Shown here piece after piece: positions 20,248 through 31,835 of a stretch of 64,000 bases of DNA. The stretch lies in contig JACONQ010000012.1 of NCBI GenBank assembly GCA_014281115.1, forward strand, positions 682,001 through 746,000, written 5' to 3'. The notes under the pieces were generated by a model, which was not told where the DNA came from, ran no database searches, and saw only the letters and a list, made by a program, of their open reading frames with translations. The first letter of the stretch is position 1, and every line of letters starts with the position of its first letter. The DNA is from Laburnicola sp. R22_1 (lineage: Eukaryota; Ascomycota; Dothideomycetes; Pleosporales; Didymosphaeriaceae). Both the position numbers and the translations under genes were made by a program.

Positions 20248-23094
20248 CTAGTCTTCGGTGAGATCACCATACTCCCATTGACCCCTCCTCTCCTCCTTGG
20301 CGGTAGCCTGCCTCTTGTTCAGGGCGCTCAGAATTTCCGTCGCACCGCGCTCCCACGCCCGCAACTTCTTCGGCACCATGGCAAGTCCCTCGCTAAGTAC
20401 CTCGGCGTTGATGCTCTGGTCGGCTCCCTTGCTGTCCTTGGGGTCGAAGAGGGTCACCCACAGAGTGCCGTCCTTGTCCACTTGGTCGACGTTAGCGACA
20501 AGTTGGCGGTCGGCTGTCTCTTGCGCGATGAAATTGACGGCATCGGCGAGGTACTCTGGGTTGCCGGGAAGTTGAAGGAAAGACAGTTGTGCGTCTACAG
20601 CCTGTGGCTTTAGCTTCGACTGCGGGGAGAATTGTGGCTGCGAGAGAGGCCGCAGGCGCGACCAAGGTATCACCTCTGAGTTGCCGTAGTCAATGTAGAC
20701 GACTTCGGCCTTCTTTGCATCGCGGTCGTTGCGTCGAATGCGGGCCCTGTACCACTCGTCGTCCGCAGTGAACTTGGCAGCCACGAACTCACCAGCCTTG
20801 GGAGGATTAGGTAGACCCTCGTTGTTTGAGGGGTTGAGGTGAAAGCTACGGAAAGCGTTCATCAGCTCCGTCAGAGCCGATGTGCCCGTTCCGACCTGCT
20901 GCAGCTTCAGTCGTCCCTCGTCGGTAACATGTGTGACCATCACGTCGCGATAGTCTTTCCTGCGTTCCGCTGCCGCGTCACCGTCCTGGGCGTTGGCTTC
21001 CCCACCCGCATCGGTCTCTTCCACATCATCTTGCGAAGGGTCATAGTCCTGCCACAATCCTTTCCGCGCGTCCTTGGCCTTCTTCTCGGCAGCAAAAAGC
21101 TCGGTTGCGTTACCGGCTTTCTCCGCCGAGTATGCGTGCACAGATGCAAGACCTTCCTCCACAAGAGTCTTTGCAAAGTTCTCACGGTTGATGTAGAGGG
21201 TGCCAATGAAGCCACCCACTTTGTCGCAATCCTCCACGTCAATCTCGACATCTCGCTGCTGACACCGTTTGTTCGCGAAGTCATGCGCTTCCTGGCCAAA
21301 AGGCTCACCCTTGTCGGTTGCATTCCTCGCAGAACGTGGAGCGCGGATGCCAGAGAGAACCAATGTAAGCTTTGCGTTCTCGCGAGGAACCAGCACAGTG
21401 AACCGGGAGCCTGATTTCACGAAGTCTACAATCGCAGGCACCTTGCGTTGTCGTGAAAGCAGAGTCAGCTGACGCTTCGCCTTCTCAAGCGACTCGGAGT
21501 AATCGACATATTGCTTCGCCGCAGGAGCCTTGGGTGACCACAGCCCCTTCTGTGCCTCTTGCGCAGCTTGTTCGGCGAGCAGAAGGTCGTCGTAGATAGG
21601 GCTACGGTCCGTATCATCCTGACGGTGACGAATCACGGAAGCCATACCGTTCTCTACAAGGAGCAACCCAATGTTCTTGCCCTGGAAAGTCACAGTAGCC
21701 ATCTGCCGCTCGTCGTAGCCTTCGGTGGCGGGGCGCTTGCCATCAACGTGGAACTTGACGTGCTTCCCAATCAACTTCTTTCGCAGGAACTCCTTTGCCT
21801 CAGGACCCCACGGAGACTGCTTAGGGTCGGTCGGTTTGGGCTGGCGAACACTGCTGAGGTTGATGCGCTTCTCGACACCGGACTTGTCCCTCAAGAAGAG
21901 GGTGTCGGCACTCTGGACGCGACTGACAATAGCTTCGTTCTCAGGAGATGAAGAAGTCTTCTGAGCAACATGGCCTTGGTAGAGGCCCTGCTTGCTCTCC
22001 CTAGCGCTCCGCTCGGCCTGTCTCAGAGTGCCCATTTCTTGTCCGAGCAGGGTAGTATGGTGATCGGTACACTTGGCCAGGCCTGCCTTGAGCAGGAACA
22101 CGGCGATGTTTCCGTTTGTGGGATGCTTCACAGTCGCGACGAGCTGGCCGTTGGGGCTGGTTCCAAGCACGTTGACAAGGACGTTCCGCTGCAGTAACCG
22201 CGTCTCCACGAACTGATGCGACTCGTCGCCAAAAGGCTCTGCTGGATATTCCTTGCCGTCGGAAGGGTTCTTTCGCTGCGTAGATGGTGCTCGGATGCCC
22301 GCAAGGAGGATCATGGTTTGTACGTGATCAGTCGGCGACAGCAAGAGTCGAACAATGAGACGGTCACCGGTGAGGACCTTTTCGACGATGGCTGCGTCCA
22401 ATTAGCCGTGTTATGCTCATCTGGAGAGCTTCATGTACCCACCGGTGATATCCTCGCCCTTGTGCTCTTCGGCGAATTGCTTCCCGTCGGACAGCTCCGA
22501 GGCGGCGTTGATTTTACCGCCTGATTCCTGCCACAAGCCCTTCGACTCGGCCTTTGCGCGCGCCTCGAACACCTCGAGCTTCTCCAAGAGCGCGGAAGCC
22601 TCGTCCGAGTCTTGTTTGCGGCCAGCGTCATCCCGCAGCTTCAACCAACCCTCGGCCACAGCAAGGTCGGGGAGGGCAGTCCGGTTCGGCAGCGAGATGA
22701 TACCATACTCGCGGTTCGCACCCGTGGGAATCTTGTACAGTACCTTGAACTGCACCACCTTGCCTACGAGCTGGCGGCGGAGAAAGTCGCGAGATTCGAA
22801 CGCGAACGGCTGCGACGGTTAGCTGCATCTCCATCTCCAAGTCCACGCCGGCCCCCAGAAGAAGGCTGCAAGCGCATATGCATTCCAGAACAGAACAAGC
22901 AGAGTGTCCAAGATTGTGCAAAGGGCAGTGCGGGCTGGGGAAAAGTAGCCTACCTCGTCTCCCTCGCGCCGCAACCTAGGCGCAGTTACATAGGCCAAAC
23001 TCAGTGTGCGCTCCTGCTTGGGATTGCTGATATTGTGTAGTATGACCGTGTCGCCAGAGAGCACGCTCTTGACCTTGGCTTCGAGCAGGGACAT
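20248..23094 (-). CDS. SND1: Tudor staphylococcal nuclease (SND1/Tudor-SN homologue)
   Basis: RNA-binding multi-domain protein of the Tudor-SN family, implicated in RNA processing, stability and stress granules. Three exons on the minus strand: 23094-22954, 22809-22443 and 22391-20248. Intron 1 is 144 nt (GTAGGC...CAG) and intron 2 is 51 nt (GTGGGT...CAG, with a GGCTAATT branch). The product is 883 residues, normal for the family. There are four SN-like OB folds: about 1-165 (MSLLEAKVKSVLSGDTVIL), 170-315 (AIVEKVLTGDRLIVRLL), 320-485 (AIVSRVQSADTLFLRD) and 490-640 (AIVDFVKSGSRFTVLVP). A Tudor domain follows near 715-770 with WYRARIRRND and VVYIDYGNSEVI, then a partial fifth SN fold. The 'SRVQSADTLFL' type active-site regions lack the full catalytic set of bacterial nuclease, as usual for these proteins. 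Confidence 0.93.
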
Positions 23095-23592
23095 GGTGCG
23101 GGCTGTTGTCGTGCTACGCGGGACGCTGTTGCTGTGAGCTACCGTGTTCACAAGAGCTCGCAGGATATAGTGGGGCGGGCAACCGCCGCGGGACAGGGGC
23201 GCACTTGCCTCGCACGAAGACGTGAGTAGCAGGGGGAGCAAGCCGTGGATGGGGCGCGTGCAATTGGTGTCGCCCGAGGTGCTGCAGGAGTGTGCCCGGG
23301 GCGTGGTGTCGTGGGCAAGAGCAGCGTCGAACAGAAAGTCAATGGTGGAAAGGTCGTGTGCCGGAGGATTGAGTGCGGCTGGGCCAGGCCTCGAGGGTCC
23401 GAGCCGAGTGCGTTTGTGGGGTGCCGACGCCGACTAAGCGACGCCAAAAGATGCCCAGCCACCGTGCCTCGACTGAAGGTGAAGCCCATTCCAGATTGGC
23501 CATCGGCTGATCAGTGACACACCCTCAAATGACCAGTCCTCGCCGGTGGTAAGCTTGAAGCCCTTGGTCATGGGTGCGTCGAAATGATCTGC
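23095..23592. other. Promoter side of the Tudor-SN gene
   Basis: About 500 bases, GC-rich in the first 350. No gene is recognised. It should contain the Tudor-SN promoter and leader. Confidence 0.4.
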
Positions 23593-23899
23593 CACAGCGC
23601 AAGATCTCAAAGATGAATCACTGGAAGAGCTCCTGCTGTCTTTTCTGAGATGGCAGGCTCTGTGTCCTCCCGTGTTCGTCGATTTAGTCAAAGCGCATGA
23701 TTCCATCGCCTTGGTTATCTTGACCCATTATTACGCGGCAATTGGATCCATATTGGCTCAGGTCAAGTACAAGTGGTGGTGGTTTCAGACGAACCCTCGC
23801 CATATGGTGCAAATTATTGGACAACACATTGGCCCTGCCTGGGCTGCGTGGTTAGAGTGGCCGAGGGCAGCCGTTGGAGAATACGAGGGAAACGCGTAA
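23593..23899 (+). pseudogene. C-terminal fragment of a Zn2Cys6-family transcription factor
   Basis: An open stretch of about 100 codons ends at 23899. It reads like the C-terminal end of fungal C6 zinc-cluster regulators of the sterol-uptake-control type: LRWQALCPPVFVDLVKAHD, then ALVILTHYYAAIGSIL, WWWFQTNPRHMVQIIGQHIG and PAWAAWLEWPR. The zinc cluster and the rest of the regulator are absent, and a stop lies just upstream in the same frame. This is therefore a relic or the last exon of a gene whose 5' part is gone. It sits about 160 bp from the first transposon of the AT-rich compartment. Confidence 0.6.
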
Positions 23900-24062
23900 A
23901 GATGACGTGAACTTGTAGATTAAACCCACCCTGCCCAAGGTGCACAAGCTGCCCGTAAAACGTGAGTCGGAATTGTCCTTGGTGTGAAAGATAGGGAACT
24001 TTGCTTCCAATCTACGCGCCCCTTTTGGCAATCTCTTCGTTATCACATAGCCGTACGACATA

Positions 24063-26180
24063 CCGAGGTGGACGGTCGAATGAGCCCGACGGCCGAATGA
24101 GCCACCTTGAACACCAAAACAGCCCCACAACTTGAGGCTGTAGAGCCTCACACAATAGCTATTATCGCGATATTTTCTAGTGGTGATATCTATAGGCTTT
24201 AATTGATATATATAGCTATTGATATCGCGTAGAAGGTGTGATGTTGCGGCTGCGTCGTGACCTGAGAGCTGGCGCGCCTGCAGCAGCACGCTGAGGCTCT
24301 CCCCTACCTACGGGCCTCACAACAGCTCTCTTTTTAAGAGTTGCTTTTGCAGAAGCCTTAAGGCTGCGCTTTTTGCCCTTTTGAGAGGTTTTAAGAGCTT
24401 GTTGGAGTCGTTTTGCAGTCCTGCGAGCAGCTGCCCTAGAGGCCTGTTCAGCAGCCTTCTCCGCCTTCTCCTTCTCCTTTACCAGATTGGCTGCAGCCCT
24501 CGCCTGACGCCTTATTTCCTTCTCCTTCGCCTTTGCCTGTCTTGCCTCTTTACGAAGCCTATTTGTCTCAGCTTTTTAGTGTTGTACCTGCTCCTCCTCG
24601 CGCTCCTAGAGCTGCTGGCGATCACGTGCCTCCTTCACCTTCCTTAGAGACCAAAATATAGCTCCACCTTAATACTCCTCAGGCTCCTTAAGTAGGAGAG
24701 GCTTGCCTCGCTTCCTACGCGTTCTCTCGTTAATCAGAGCCTCGCGTAGGCCCTTAACCTCATACTCAAGGAGGGTCTTTTAAGTTGAGATTTGGTGGAA
24801 GGCCTAGCTTAGCTTTTAAGCTCGTTTATCACCTCAATCCTTCACTACCTAACGCAGTAGGCCTTCAGTCTTCCTCCAGTTTGAGGCACTTAAGGCTAAG
24901 GACTCGCTATCGCTTAAGGAGCTTGGGCTAGAGTTGAATCTCTGTAGTATAACCTCAGGATTGAAGGGTGAGAGGCCTGTAGCCTCGAAGGCCTTTAGGA
25001 TTGTCGTTTCCTTAAAGGAGGCCTGCCAGGCTCGGTAGAAGAGGGGGAAGAAATCCCTCTTGCTCATTAAGCAAAGGCCCTGGCTCTTTTCCATAAAGGC
25101 TGAGATCTCCTTTAAGTAGGCTGTGGACAGAGGCTTGAACATAGCTACATCGAGCGGCTGCAGCGTATAGGTTGAATAAGGAGGATATACAGCGAGGAGG
25201 ATCTTGTTCTAATTGCAGTACTCAATAAAATCCATTGTGAGGTGAGATCCATGGCCATCTAGGATGAGCAATCGATAGGAAGATCGAGCCTTCGCCTTTG
25301 TACCGCGATCAAACACCTGTTTAAGCCACGCGAGGCCAATATTGTTGTTTGTCCAGCCAGAGGGCGATGAGGAGATTCGAACCTGATGAGTCGCATGATT
25401 GAGGGCCTGTAGCCAGGAGTCCTGTATCGATCCTGAGGCTAACTGATAGATGAGAGCGGGCTCAAGGTAAGATCCATCAGCGCAGATACAGGCCAGCAGC
25501 GTTATCCACTCTCGAGAGCCATCCTGGATAGTACCCCTCCTCTTCCCATCCTCATATGAAGCCCTGCTGAAGATCCTCTTCAAGCGACCTACAACACCAA
25601 GCATAAAGCCCTTCTCATCCATATTGTAGGTATGACGCGCCTCAACGTGATACTAATTAATCTTCTCGCGTAGAAGGTTAAAGTAGAGGCTATACTTCCT
25701 CCCTGAATCAGCCTTGTGGCGACTATTGTCAATGCCCGTTGTCCATTTTGAGATAAGCTCGTCTGGGTGTCGGTGCACAAAGCGATCAACCCAGTGTACT
25801 CCAACCTCTTTCTGCGTAATCTGCGAGGCGAAATTTCGTATCATAGCTCGTGTAGGTGGTAGGCCTTGATTTGTAAGACATTTAATATAGTGTAGAAGCT
25901 CTAGTTCCTGTTGTGGATAAAGAGCTTGTTGATTCTCCGCCATTGTACTGCGTGACCTTGAGATGCCTTGGTGTTGCCGCGCGAGCGTTGCACGGCTGCA
26001 ACCATAATCTCTCGCAATCTGTCTATAGCTAAATTTTTCTATAGGTCCTAGCGATTCAATCGCTGCAATCGCAGCCTCAATCGAGCTCATAGTGGTAGAG
26101 TTATCGCGTGTTGAAGTTGAGGTGTTGTCGTGGTGGGGTGGCTCATTCGGCCGTCGGGCTCATTCGACCGTCCACCTCGG
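24063..26180 (-). mobile_element. Pogo/Fot1-like transposon A (2,118 bp, complete ends)
   Basis: Complete element flanked by TA duplications (24061-24062 and 26181-26182). Its 44-bp terminal inverted repeats are identical: left 24063-24106, right 26137-26180. Each TIR holds two direct copies of CGAATGAGCC starting 17 bp apart (24077 and 24094). The transposase is on the minus strand. Of the three 2.1-kb relatives in this window this is the least mutated, with only a few C-to-T type stops. Confidence 0.95.
24216..26090 (-). pseudogene. Pogo/Fot1-type transposase of element A, interrupted by stop codons
   Basis: A 625-codon frame from MSSIEAAIAAIESLGPIEKF to a C-terminus ending ...NITPSTRYQ. 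Domains in order: an N-terminal helix-turn-helix (KFSYRQIARDYGCSRATLAR), a CENP-B-type HTH (VHWVDRFVHRHPDEL), a DDE_1-type catalytic core (MDEKGFMLG; LILDGHGSHLTMDF; TYTLQPLDVAMFKPLS), then a Lys/Arg/Ala-rich coiled tail. The frame is broken by TAG stops where CAG (Gln) is expected, for example after REKIN (near 25650) and after FIEYCN (near 25208), plus more in the tail. CAG-to-TAG is what CpA-directed RIP produces. Confidence 0.88.
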
Positions 26181-26182
26181 TA

Positions 26183-26554
26183 GTGGATCGAGTCACGCTT
26201 GCTCCCGAAGTCATTGACGCACTAAATCCAGGGAAGACTTGCAACAGAGGCGCTGAAAAGCTGAGGGCGTATTCACGTAGTCCGTGGAACAACCCGCTTG
26301 AGCAAGTTGTGTTTTACCAGATGACAATGAATGAGATTAACAAGGCACTTACCTTTAAGAATATCATCTGCACTTGCAAACCTGCCTTGCTAGCACCCTC
26401 TAATAATATCGCCTACTAGTTCTAGGCTTTTTGTCTTAGAAAACTCTACATTAGGAAATTTTTTTCTAGAGGCTACTTAACTATGCGCAGATGTGCGTAT
26501 ACTTGCGCATTTTTATATAAGTAATTTGCTAGTATAAAGATACATAAGTATATA
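26183..26554. other. Host DNA between elements A and B2
   Basis: About 370 bases. The first ~240 are of normal composition and keep a frame of about 75-100 codons open (26183-26419, plus strand; LAPEVIDALNPGKTCNRGAE) which I do not recognise. The rest is AT-rich and ends in the TA target (26553-26554) of element B2. Confidence 0.4.
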
Positions 26555-26692
26555 ACGTACTTTGCACTCGAGTCAATCATTCCATCGAGTCGATCACTTT
26601 GCCAAGACCCCACTAAAACGTACTATCAGCAATAGTACAACGCGATACCTTAACCACACAACAAACTACTAGGGTTAAAAGAAGCGCGTATA

Positions 26693-28480
26693 AGCTAGCG
26701 CAGCCGGTTGTGAGACACCCAGGGATATGAGACACCGCGCAGAAACCCTCCACCCTTCAAAAAATCGCGATAATTGATTCAGCGTAATTACAATTGCCAC
26801 TCACTACACATAGATTGCAGAGTTTTAGCTGCTACTTCTGCTGCTAGTTTTTCTGCCTCCTTTTCTTTGTCAGGACTATTGTTTTGTTGCTCTATAAGCT
26901 TAGAGGCCTCTACTGCTATCTTAATCGTATCTACGTTAGCAAAGCGTTGATTTAGGTCTATACGAACCCTCTTTTGTGGTACTTAAGGCTTAAGAGCCTC
27001 AAGTTAGCTCTGCAATTGTTTGTTCTCTACTTCTAGCGCTACTAAGCGAGTATTTGCAACTGCAATTGCCTTGCCAGCTTTTTTAAACAGTTAGTAAACC
27101 TTCCAGCCTATACTCTACTCTTTGTAAAGCGCTCGCTAAGCTATAAACAGATTACAAGGGCTGTGGGGGGTAGAGAGATAGCTCTCAATTAGTTGTTGAG
27201 CTTGATTCTGGCGAGGTGGCGTAATAGGCCTTCGAGCGACTTAAGATAAGTTAATTACTCGCTTAATGTTTAATAGGCAGATGCCTATAGTAGCCTATCT
27301 AGCGCAAATAACTCTCTTAGTGATTGCACCCTCTCTGGCAACGTGGTAGGTAGTAATAAAGCGTTCCTTTTTAACTAGGGCAGCATTATTAAGGTGTGAT
27401 AACTCCTAGATCTACTAGCGATAGAATTGTTTTACTACTAAGAAAACAGAGAGATCTAGGGGCTGCAGAATGTGAGATAAGTGAGCAGGAAGAAATAGAA
27501 GCCTGACTTTATTCTGCTTGCAGATCTACAGGAAGTCTAGGTCTACATAGCTGCTGTGGCTATCCAAAATTAGCATCCTCTAGCGATCCTTTAAGGGCGC
27601 AGTTTCTAGCAGAAATACGCGTTGCAGCCACTTAACGCCAATTGCGTTAGATGTCCAGCTATTCTCTAAGGTTGCGTATAGCCAGTCAGGTATTATTAAT
27701 GGAAACTAGGTGCTCTATAGGTGTTTGCCTTTGAAAATAACTGCAGGCCTTAGCTTCTTGCCTATTGCTGAAACGCACTCGATTATTAACGCCTACTCAC
27801 AATTCTCTAGCGACTAATAGTAAGCCTTTGTTTTCTAGCTATTTGCGAGTACTCTAGTGTTTGCACATACACCTAGGGCCTTGCCAGTCTTATCCATATT
27901 CTATATATCCTTATTACGTATGTTTAGCTCAACGCGGAGCTGCTTATAGAGCTTAAGAAACTTGCGTATTGCCTCCTAAGTTGCTCCCTTAGCTCTTGCA
28001 GCCTTAATCTTCCTACCCACAATAGAGGCAACGCGTGGGTTGCGTTTAATAAAGTGGGATATCCAGTGTTTACCCACTAACGTGGGCTCGCCGTTTATCC
28101 TTAGGATTCGATTCGCCATTTCTTGTGTACGAGCGTGAGAAGGAGGATACCCGCGTGCGTCCTCTTTAAGTATCCATTGTACAAGGAAGTCCTCTTATTG
28201 TGGAGTTAATTGTTGCTGGTATACGTGGCTGTTTTGCCAGTTTTGTGAACCGCGTACGCGCCTTAAGAGCGTGGCTAGGGGGATGTTGTGTGCCTTTGCA
28301 GCAGCTCGTTAACTAGGAAAAACGCCAGTATTAATATTGGTAATAGCTGCTTAAATTGCTGCCTTACAATTGGCCATTTTGGTAGGGTGGATGTGGAGAT
28401 ATCGCGATTTTTTTGAGGGGTGGAGGATTTCTGCGCGGTGTCTCATATCCCTGGGTGTCTCACAACCGGCTGCGCTAGCT
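26693..28480 (-). mobile_element. Pogo/Fot1-like transposon C (1,788 bp), nested in B2
   Basis: Flanked by TA at 26691-26692 and 28481-28482. The TIR is about 70 bp, starting AGCTAGCGCAGCCGGTTGTG; the two ends match with a few transitions and a one-base A-run difference. Each end contains TGAGACACC twice, with starts 17 bp apart. The transposase remnant is on the minus strand. Confidence 0.93.
26788..28377 (-). pseudogene. Transposase remnant of element C
   Basis: A 530-codon frame from ATG at 28377 (MANCKAAI) to TAA at 26788 (SMCSEWQL at the C-terminus), riddled with TAG/TAA stops at former CAG, CAA or TGG codons. Still visible are HTH_psq-like RAAAKAHNIPLATL, a CENPB-type block (YPPSHARTQEMANRILR; GKHWISHFIKRNPRVAS), and DDE-core pieces (NMDKTGKALGV). 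The same architecture occurs in elements D and F. Confidence 0.8.
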
Positions 28481-28504
28481 TATAGCTTATAATCTAGGCT
28501 ATTA

Positions 28505-30294
28505 AGCTAGCGTACAAGGATCCTAATCACCCGGTGTTTCTGATCACCCCATCAAAACGCGACACCTAAACAAAACACGCGATATCTCTCTACAACGCTC
28601 ATCAATATGGACGCCCGCGAGCATGCTATACAATCCGCTATTCGCGATTTCGCTGCAGGTCTTTATACAAGTCAGCGTGCAGCTGCAAAGGCGTACGGCA
28701 TCTCCCAGTCTACGCTATCGATGCGACTCCGTGGCGTAACAACGAGCTCGCTCAGTCACCAGCACCAGCAGCGATTAACTCCTCAACAGGAGGACTTTCT
28801 AGTAGAATAGATCCTTGAAGAAGACGCGCGCGCCTGCCCTCCCTCACACGCTCGCGCGCGAGAAATGGCCAATTGAATCCTACGTATAAACAGCGACAAT
28901 CGTCCTGTTGGCAAGCACTGGCTATACCACTTTATCAAGCGCCAGCCACGTATCGCCTCTGTAGTCAGCAGAAAGCTAGAGGCTCAGAGAGCTAATGCAG
29001 CGACTCCAGAGCAGTTGCGCGCGTTCCTAGAGCGCTATAAGCAGACTCGACAGCGGCTCAACATACAGGCAGAGAATATATACAATATGGATAAGACTAG
29101 CGTTGCTCTAGGAGTATGTACAAACACTAGAGTACTCTCTAGTAGTTAGAAAAAGAAGGCTTACATTCGGTCTCTAGAAAATCGCAAGTGGGTCTCTATA
29201 ATTAAGTGCGTATCGGCGACAGGGCAGAAACTACGCTGCGCAGTTATCTTCAAAGGCCAGAGCCTACAGACTACCTGGTTCCCAGCTAAATCCGTGCCTA
29301 GCTGGCTCTATACAACCTCTGAGAACGGATGGACGTTGAAAGCAATAGGTGTTGAGTGGCTACAGCGTATATTCATACCTAAGACGGCTATAGGTGATAG
29401 CTAGTACCGCCTTCTTATCCTCAACGGTCATGGCAGCTATATTAATATAGACTTCCTTTAGCTCTGCAAGCAGCATCGAATCAAGCTCTTATACCTACCT
29501 GCGCACTCCTCACACGTCCTATAGCCTCTAGATCTTGCTCCTTTCTCTATAATTAAGTCTAGTTACAGACGTTAGATCCAGGAGCTTGCATTACTCGACG
29601 ATGCTGCGCCTATTAAGAAGGAGCGCTTTATCACCTGCTATTATCAAGCTAGGGAGGAAGGCTTTACAGAGCGTGTGATTCAAGCTGGCTAGCAGGCATC
29701 TAGTATCTGCCCATTTAACATCAATCACGTGCTCAGCTTGTCGCAGGTCTCTCAGAGGCCTACTACGCCTACACGTTAGCAGCAGCCTTAGCAGTAGCTC
29801 CAGAGCTTCCTCTCGACTCCCCAGGGCCCTCACGATCTCTATATAGCGCAGCGCAGCGTCCAGAGCGTTAAGAATCTAGGTCGTACGACCCGGCTGCTCC
29901 TACAGAAAGCAGGTAAGGCTCTAGCAGCTGCAAATACTAGAGCTGCAGGCCTAGAAGTAGAGAAAAGACGCCTTGAGCAGTAGCTAGAGATATCTACCTC
30001 TCAGCGTCAGCGTAAGCGCGTTTGAGTAGACCCAAATCAACGCTTTGCAGAGGTAGAGAGTATTAGGGAGGCTATGCGCGCAGCTGAGGCTTCAGTAGTC
30101 CAACCACATAGATCTACTATATTAAGCACCTCAGAAACAGCTGCTATAGCTATAGCAGCTGCAGCGCTTGAATCTATGTGTAGTCAATGGCAATTATAAG
30201 CAGCGTTGCTAAGATATCGCGCGTTTTGTGCAGGTGTCGCGTTTTGGTAGAGTGATCAGAAACACCGGGTGATCAGGATCCTTGTACGCTAGCT
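28505..30294 (+). mobile_element. Pogo/Fot1-like transposon D (1,790 bp), nested in B2
   Basis: Flanked by TA at 28503-28504 and 30295-30296. The TIR starts AGCTAGCGTACAAGGATCC and continues about 60 bp. Inside it TAATCACCC/TGATCACCC occur with starts 17 bp apart (28524 and 28541). The terminal octamer AGCTAGCG is shared with element C, but the inner TIR differs completely. Confidence 0.93.
28607..30199 (+). pseudogene. Transposase remnant of element D
   Basis: A 531-codon frame that begins MDAREHAIQSAIRDFAAG and ends MCSQWQL. The first 67 codons are intact: an HTH_psq domain with SQRAAAKAYGISQSTLSMRL. Later blocks: a CENPB-type HTH (GKHWLYHFIKRQPRIAS), the DDE core with NMDKTSVALGV, LLILNGHGSYINIDF and a '*PLDLAPF' block where QPLD is expected, then a coiled C-terminus. 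Nearly all stops are TAG at positions of Gln or Trp. Confidence 0.85.
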
Positions 30295-30457
30295 TAAATA
30301 AGACGCGACACTCTCTTAGTAACGCGCTGCAGCCCTCTATAACGTCTCTTAAAGTACACTTAGCAACTAATGCGCTAGAAAGACATTTAGACGCAACTGC
30401 GCACCTAATAAAATAAGACTTACTATAAGAGAGGAGTAGGTAATTGTGCAGCATATA

Positions 30458-31150
30458 CTGTGTTCGTGCACTCACCGCCCGGATTCAGTCAACGCCCGCC
30501 TTTTACTAGGAAAATCAAAGAAAATAAGCAACTTCACAGCTATATAACTCTTTAGCTACTTTTTCTTTTTAAAAGCTTTCTTAATTAAAGTTATAGAGAA
30601 AGACTATCTCTATAACTCTAGAATTTTGGTTTTCTAATAATAATTAATTTTAAGAAAAAGTATAAAAGTACTAAAACTTAAGTCTCTAAATTTAAAAATA
30701 ATTTTTTTAGAAGTAAAGTATGCTGTTTAGAATATAGTTTATATTAAGACTTTTTTTATAAAGGACTACTTAAGAAGATAGATTATCTTTCCTAATTTTT
30801 TTATTTAAAAAAATAAAAAGATAATATAACTTTCTAGTTAATAGTTTTATTAGAAAGAACTTAATATAAACTATATTCTAAACAGCATACTTTACTTCTA
30901 AAAAAATTATTTTTAAATTTAGAGACTTAAGTTTTAGTACTTTTATACTTTTTCTTAAAATTAATTATTATTAGAAAACCAAAATTCTAGAGTTATAGAG
31001 ATAGTCTTTCTCTATAACTTTAATTAAGAAAGCTTTTAAAAAGAAAAAGTAGCTAAAGAGTTATATAGCTGTGAAGTTGCTTATTTTCTTTGATTTTCCT
31101 AGTAAAAGGCGGGCGTTGACTGAATCCGGGCGTTGAGTGCACGAACACAG
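30458..31150. mobile_element. Fold-back element E: 693-bp near-perfect palindrome nested in B2
   Basis: Flanked by TA at 30456-30457 and 31151-31152. The left arm (30458-30748) and right arm (30860-31150) are each 291 nt and are reverse complements; I noticed a single difference, at 30475. A 111-nt non-palindromic centre (30749-30859) separates them. The outer 45 nt of each arm are GC-rich and carry TCAACGCCCG twice with starts 17 bp apart (the first left copy has the C/A mismatch). The rest of the arms is very AT-rich. No coding capacity. It behaves as a non-autonomous TA-inserting MITE/fold-back transposon. Confidence 0.93.
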
Positions 31151-31835
31151 TACTCGACCTAGACGCGCGAGAATTTCTGCCCCAGCTTAATACTATAAAA
31201 GATATAGCTAATTCTTTACTAGCTGCACGCCACTATAAGCCAGTTGGCTAGAGGTGGCTTTATAACTTTGTTAAGCGCTAGCTAAAGCTTTAAGTTAAGT
31301 TTAATTAAAAGTACGACTATAAGAGAGCCCTCTAGGAGGATCCTAAGGTGATATAAGGCTAGTTCTGGCTTGTGAAGAATATAAAGACCAAGTATAGTAT
31401 CCTAGATAAGGACACCTATAATTTTAACAAGTCTAGCTTTATAATAGGCATAATATTAACTAGAGTGGTAGTTATAGGCTCTAAGTGTTAAGGACAGCTA
31501 AAGTAGGTGTAGTAGGATAATAGGAAGTGGACAATAGTTATCTAAGGCATTAACGCAATAGGGTGGTAGATCCTACCCTTTATTATTTTTAGGGGCAAGT
31601 ACCACGTCTCTACCAAGTATAAGGAGAAGGATCTACCTTATAATTAGGTTATTATAGTCTCTAAGAATAGCTAGACAACAAATAAGCTTAGTCTATAATA
31701 GCTAAAGCACTTTAATAAGTATATAAAGAGGTGTACTACTAGTAGAGTATGTTTACTTATTATTAATAGCTATAAAAGTTATAACTTACTTAAATTCTAG
31801 AATTACTATAAAAAGAGTAATATTATTACTCTTTA

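Noticed and set aside
30458..31150. Interpreting the 693-bp palindrome as a CRISPR-like or hairpin RNA gene
   Set aside because: TA duplication and TIRs of the same 17-bp design as the neighbours identify it as a transposable element.
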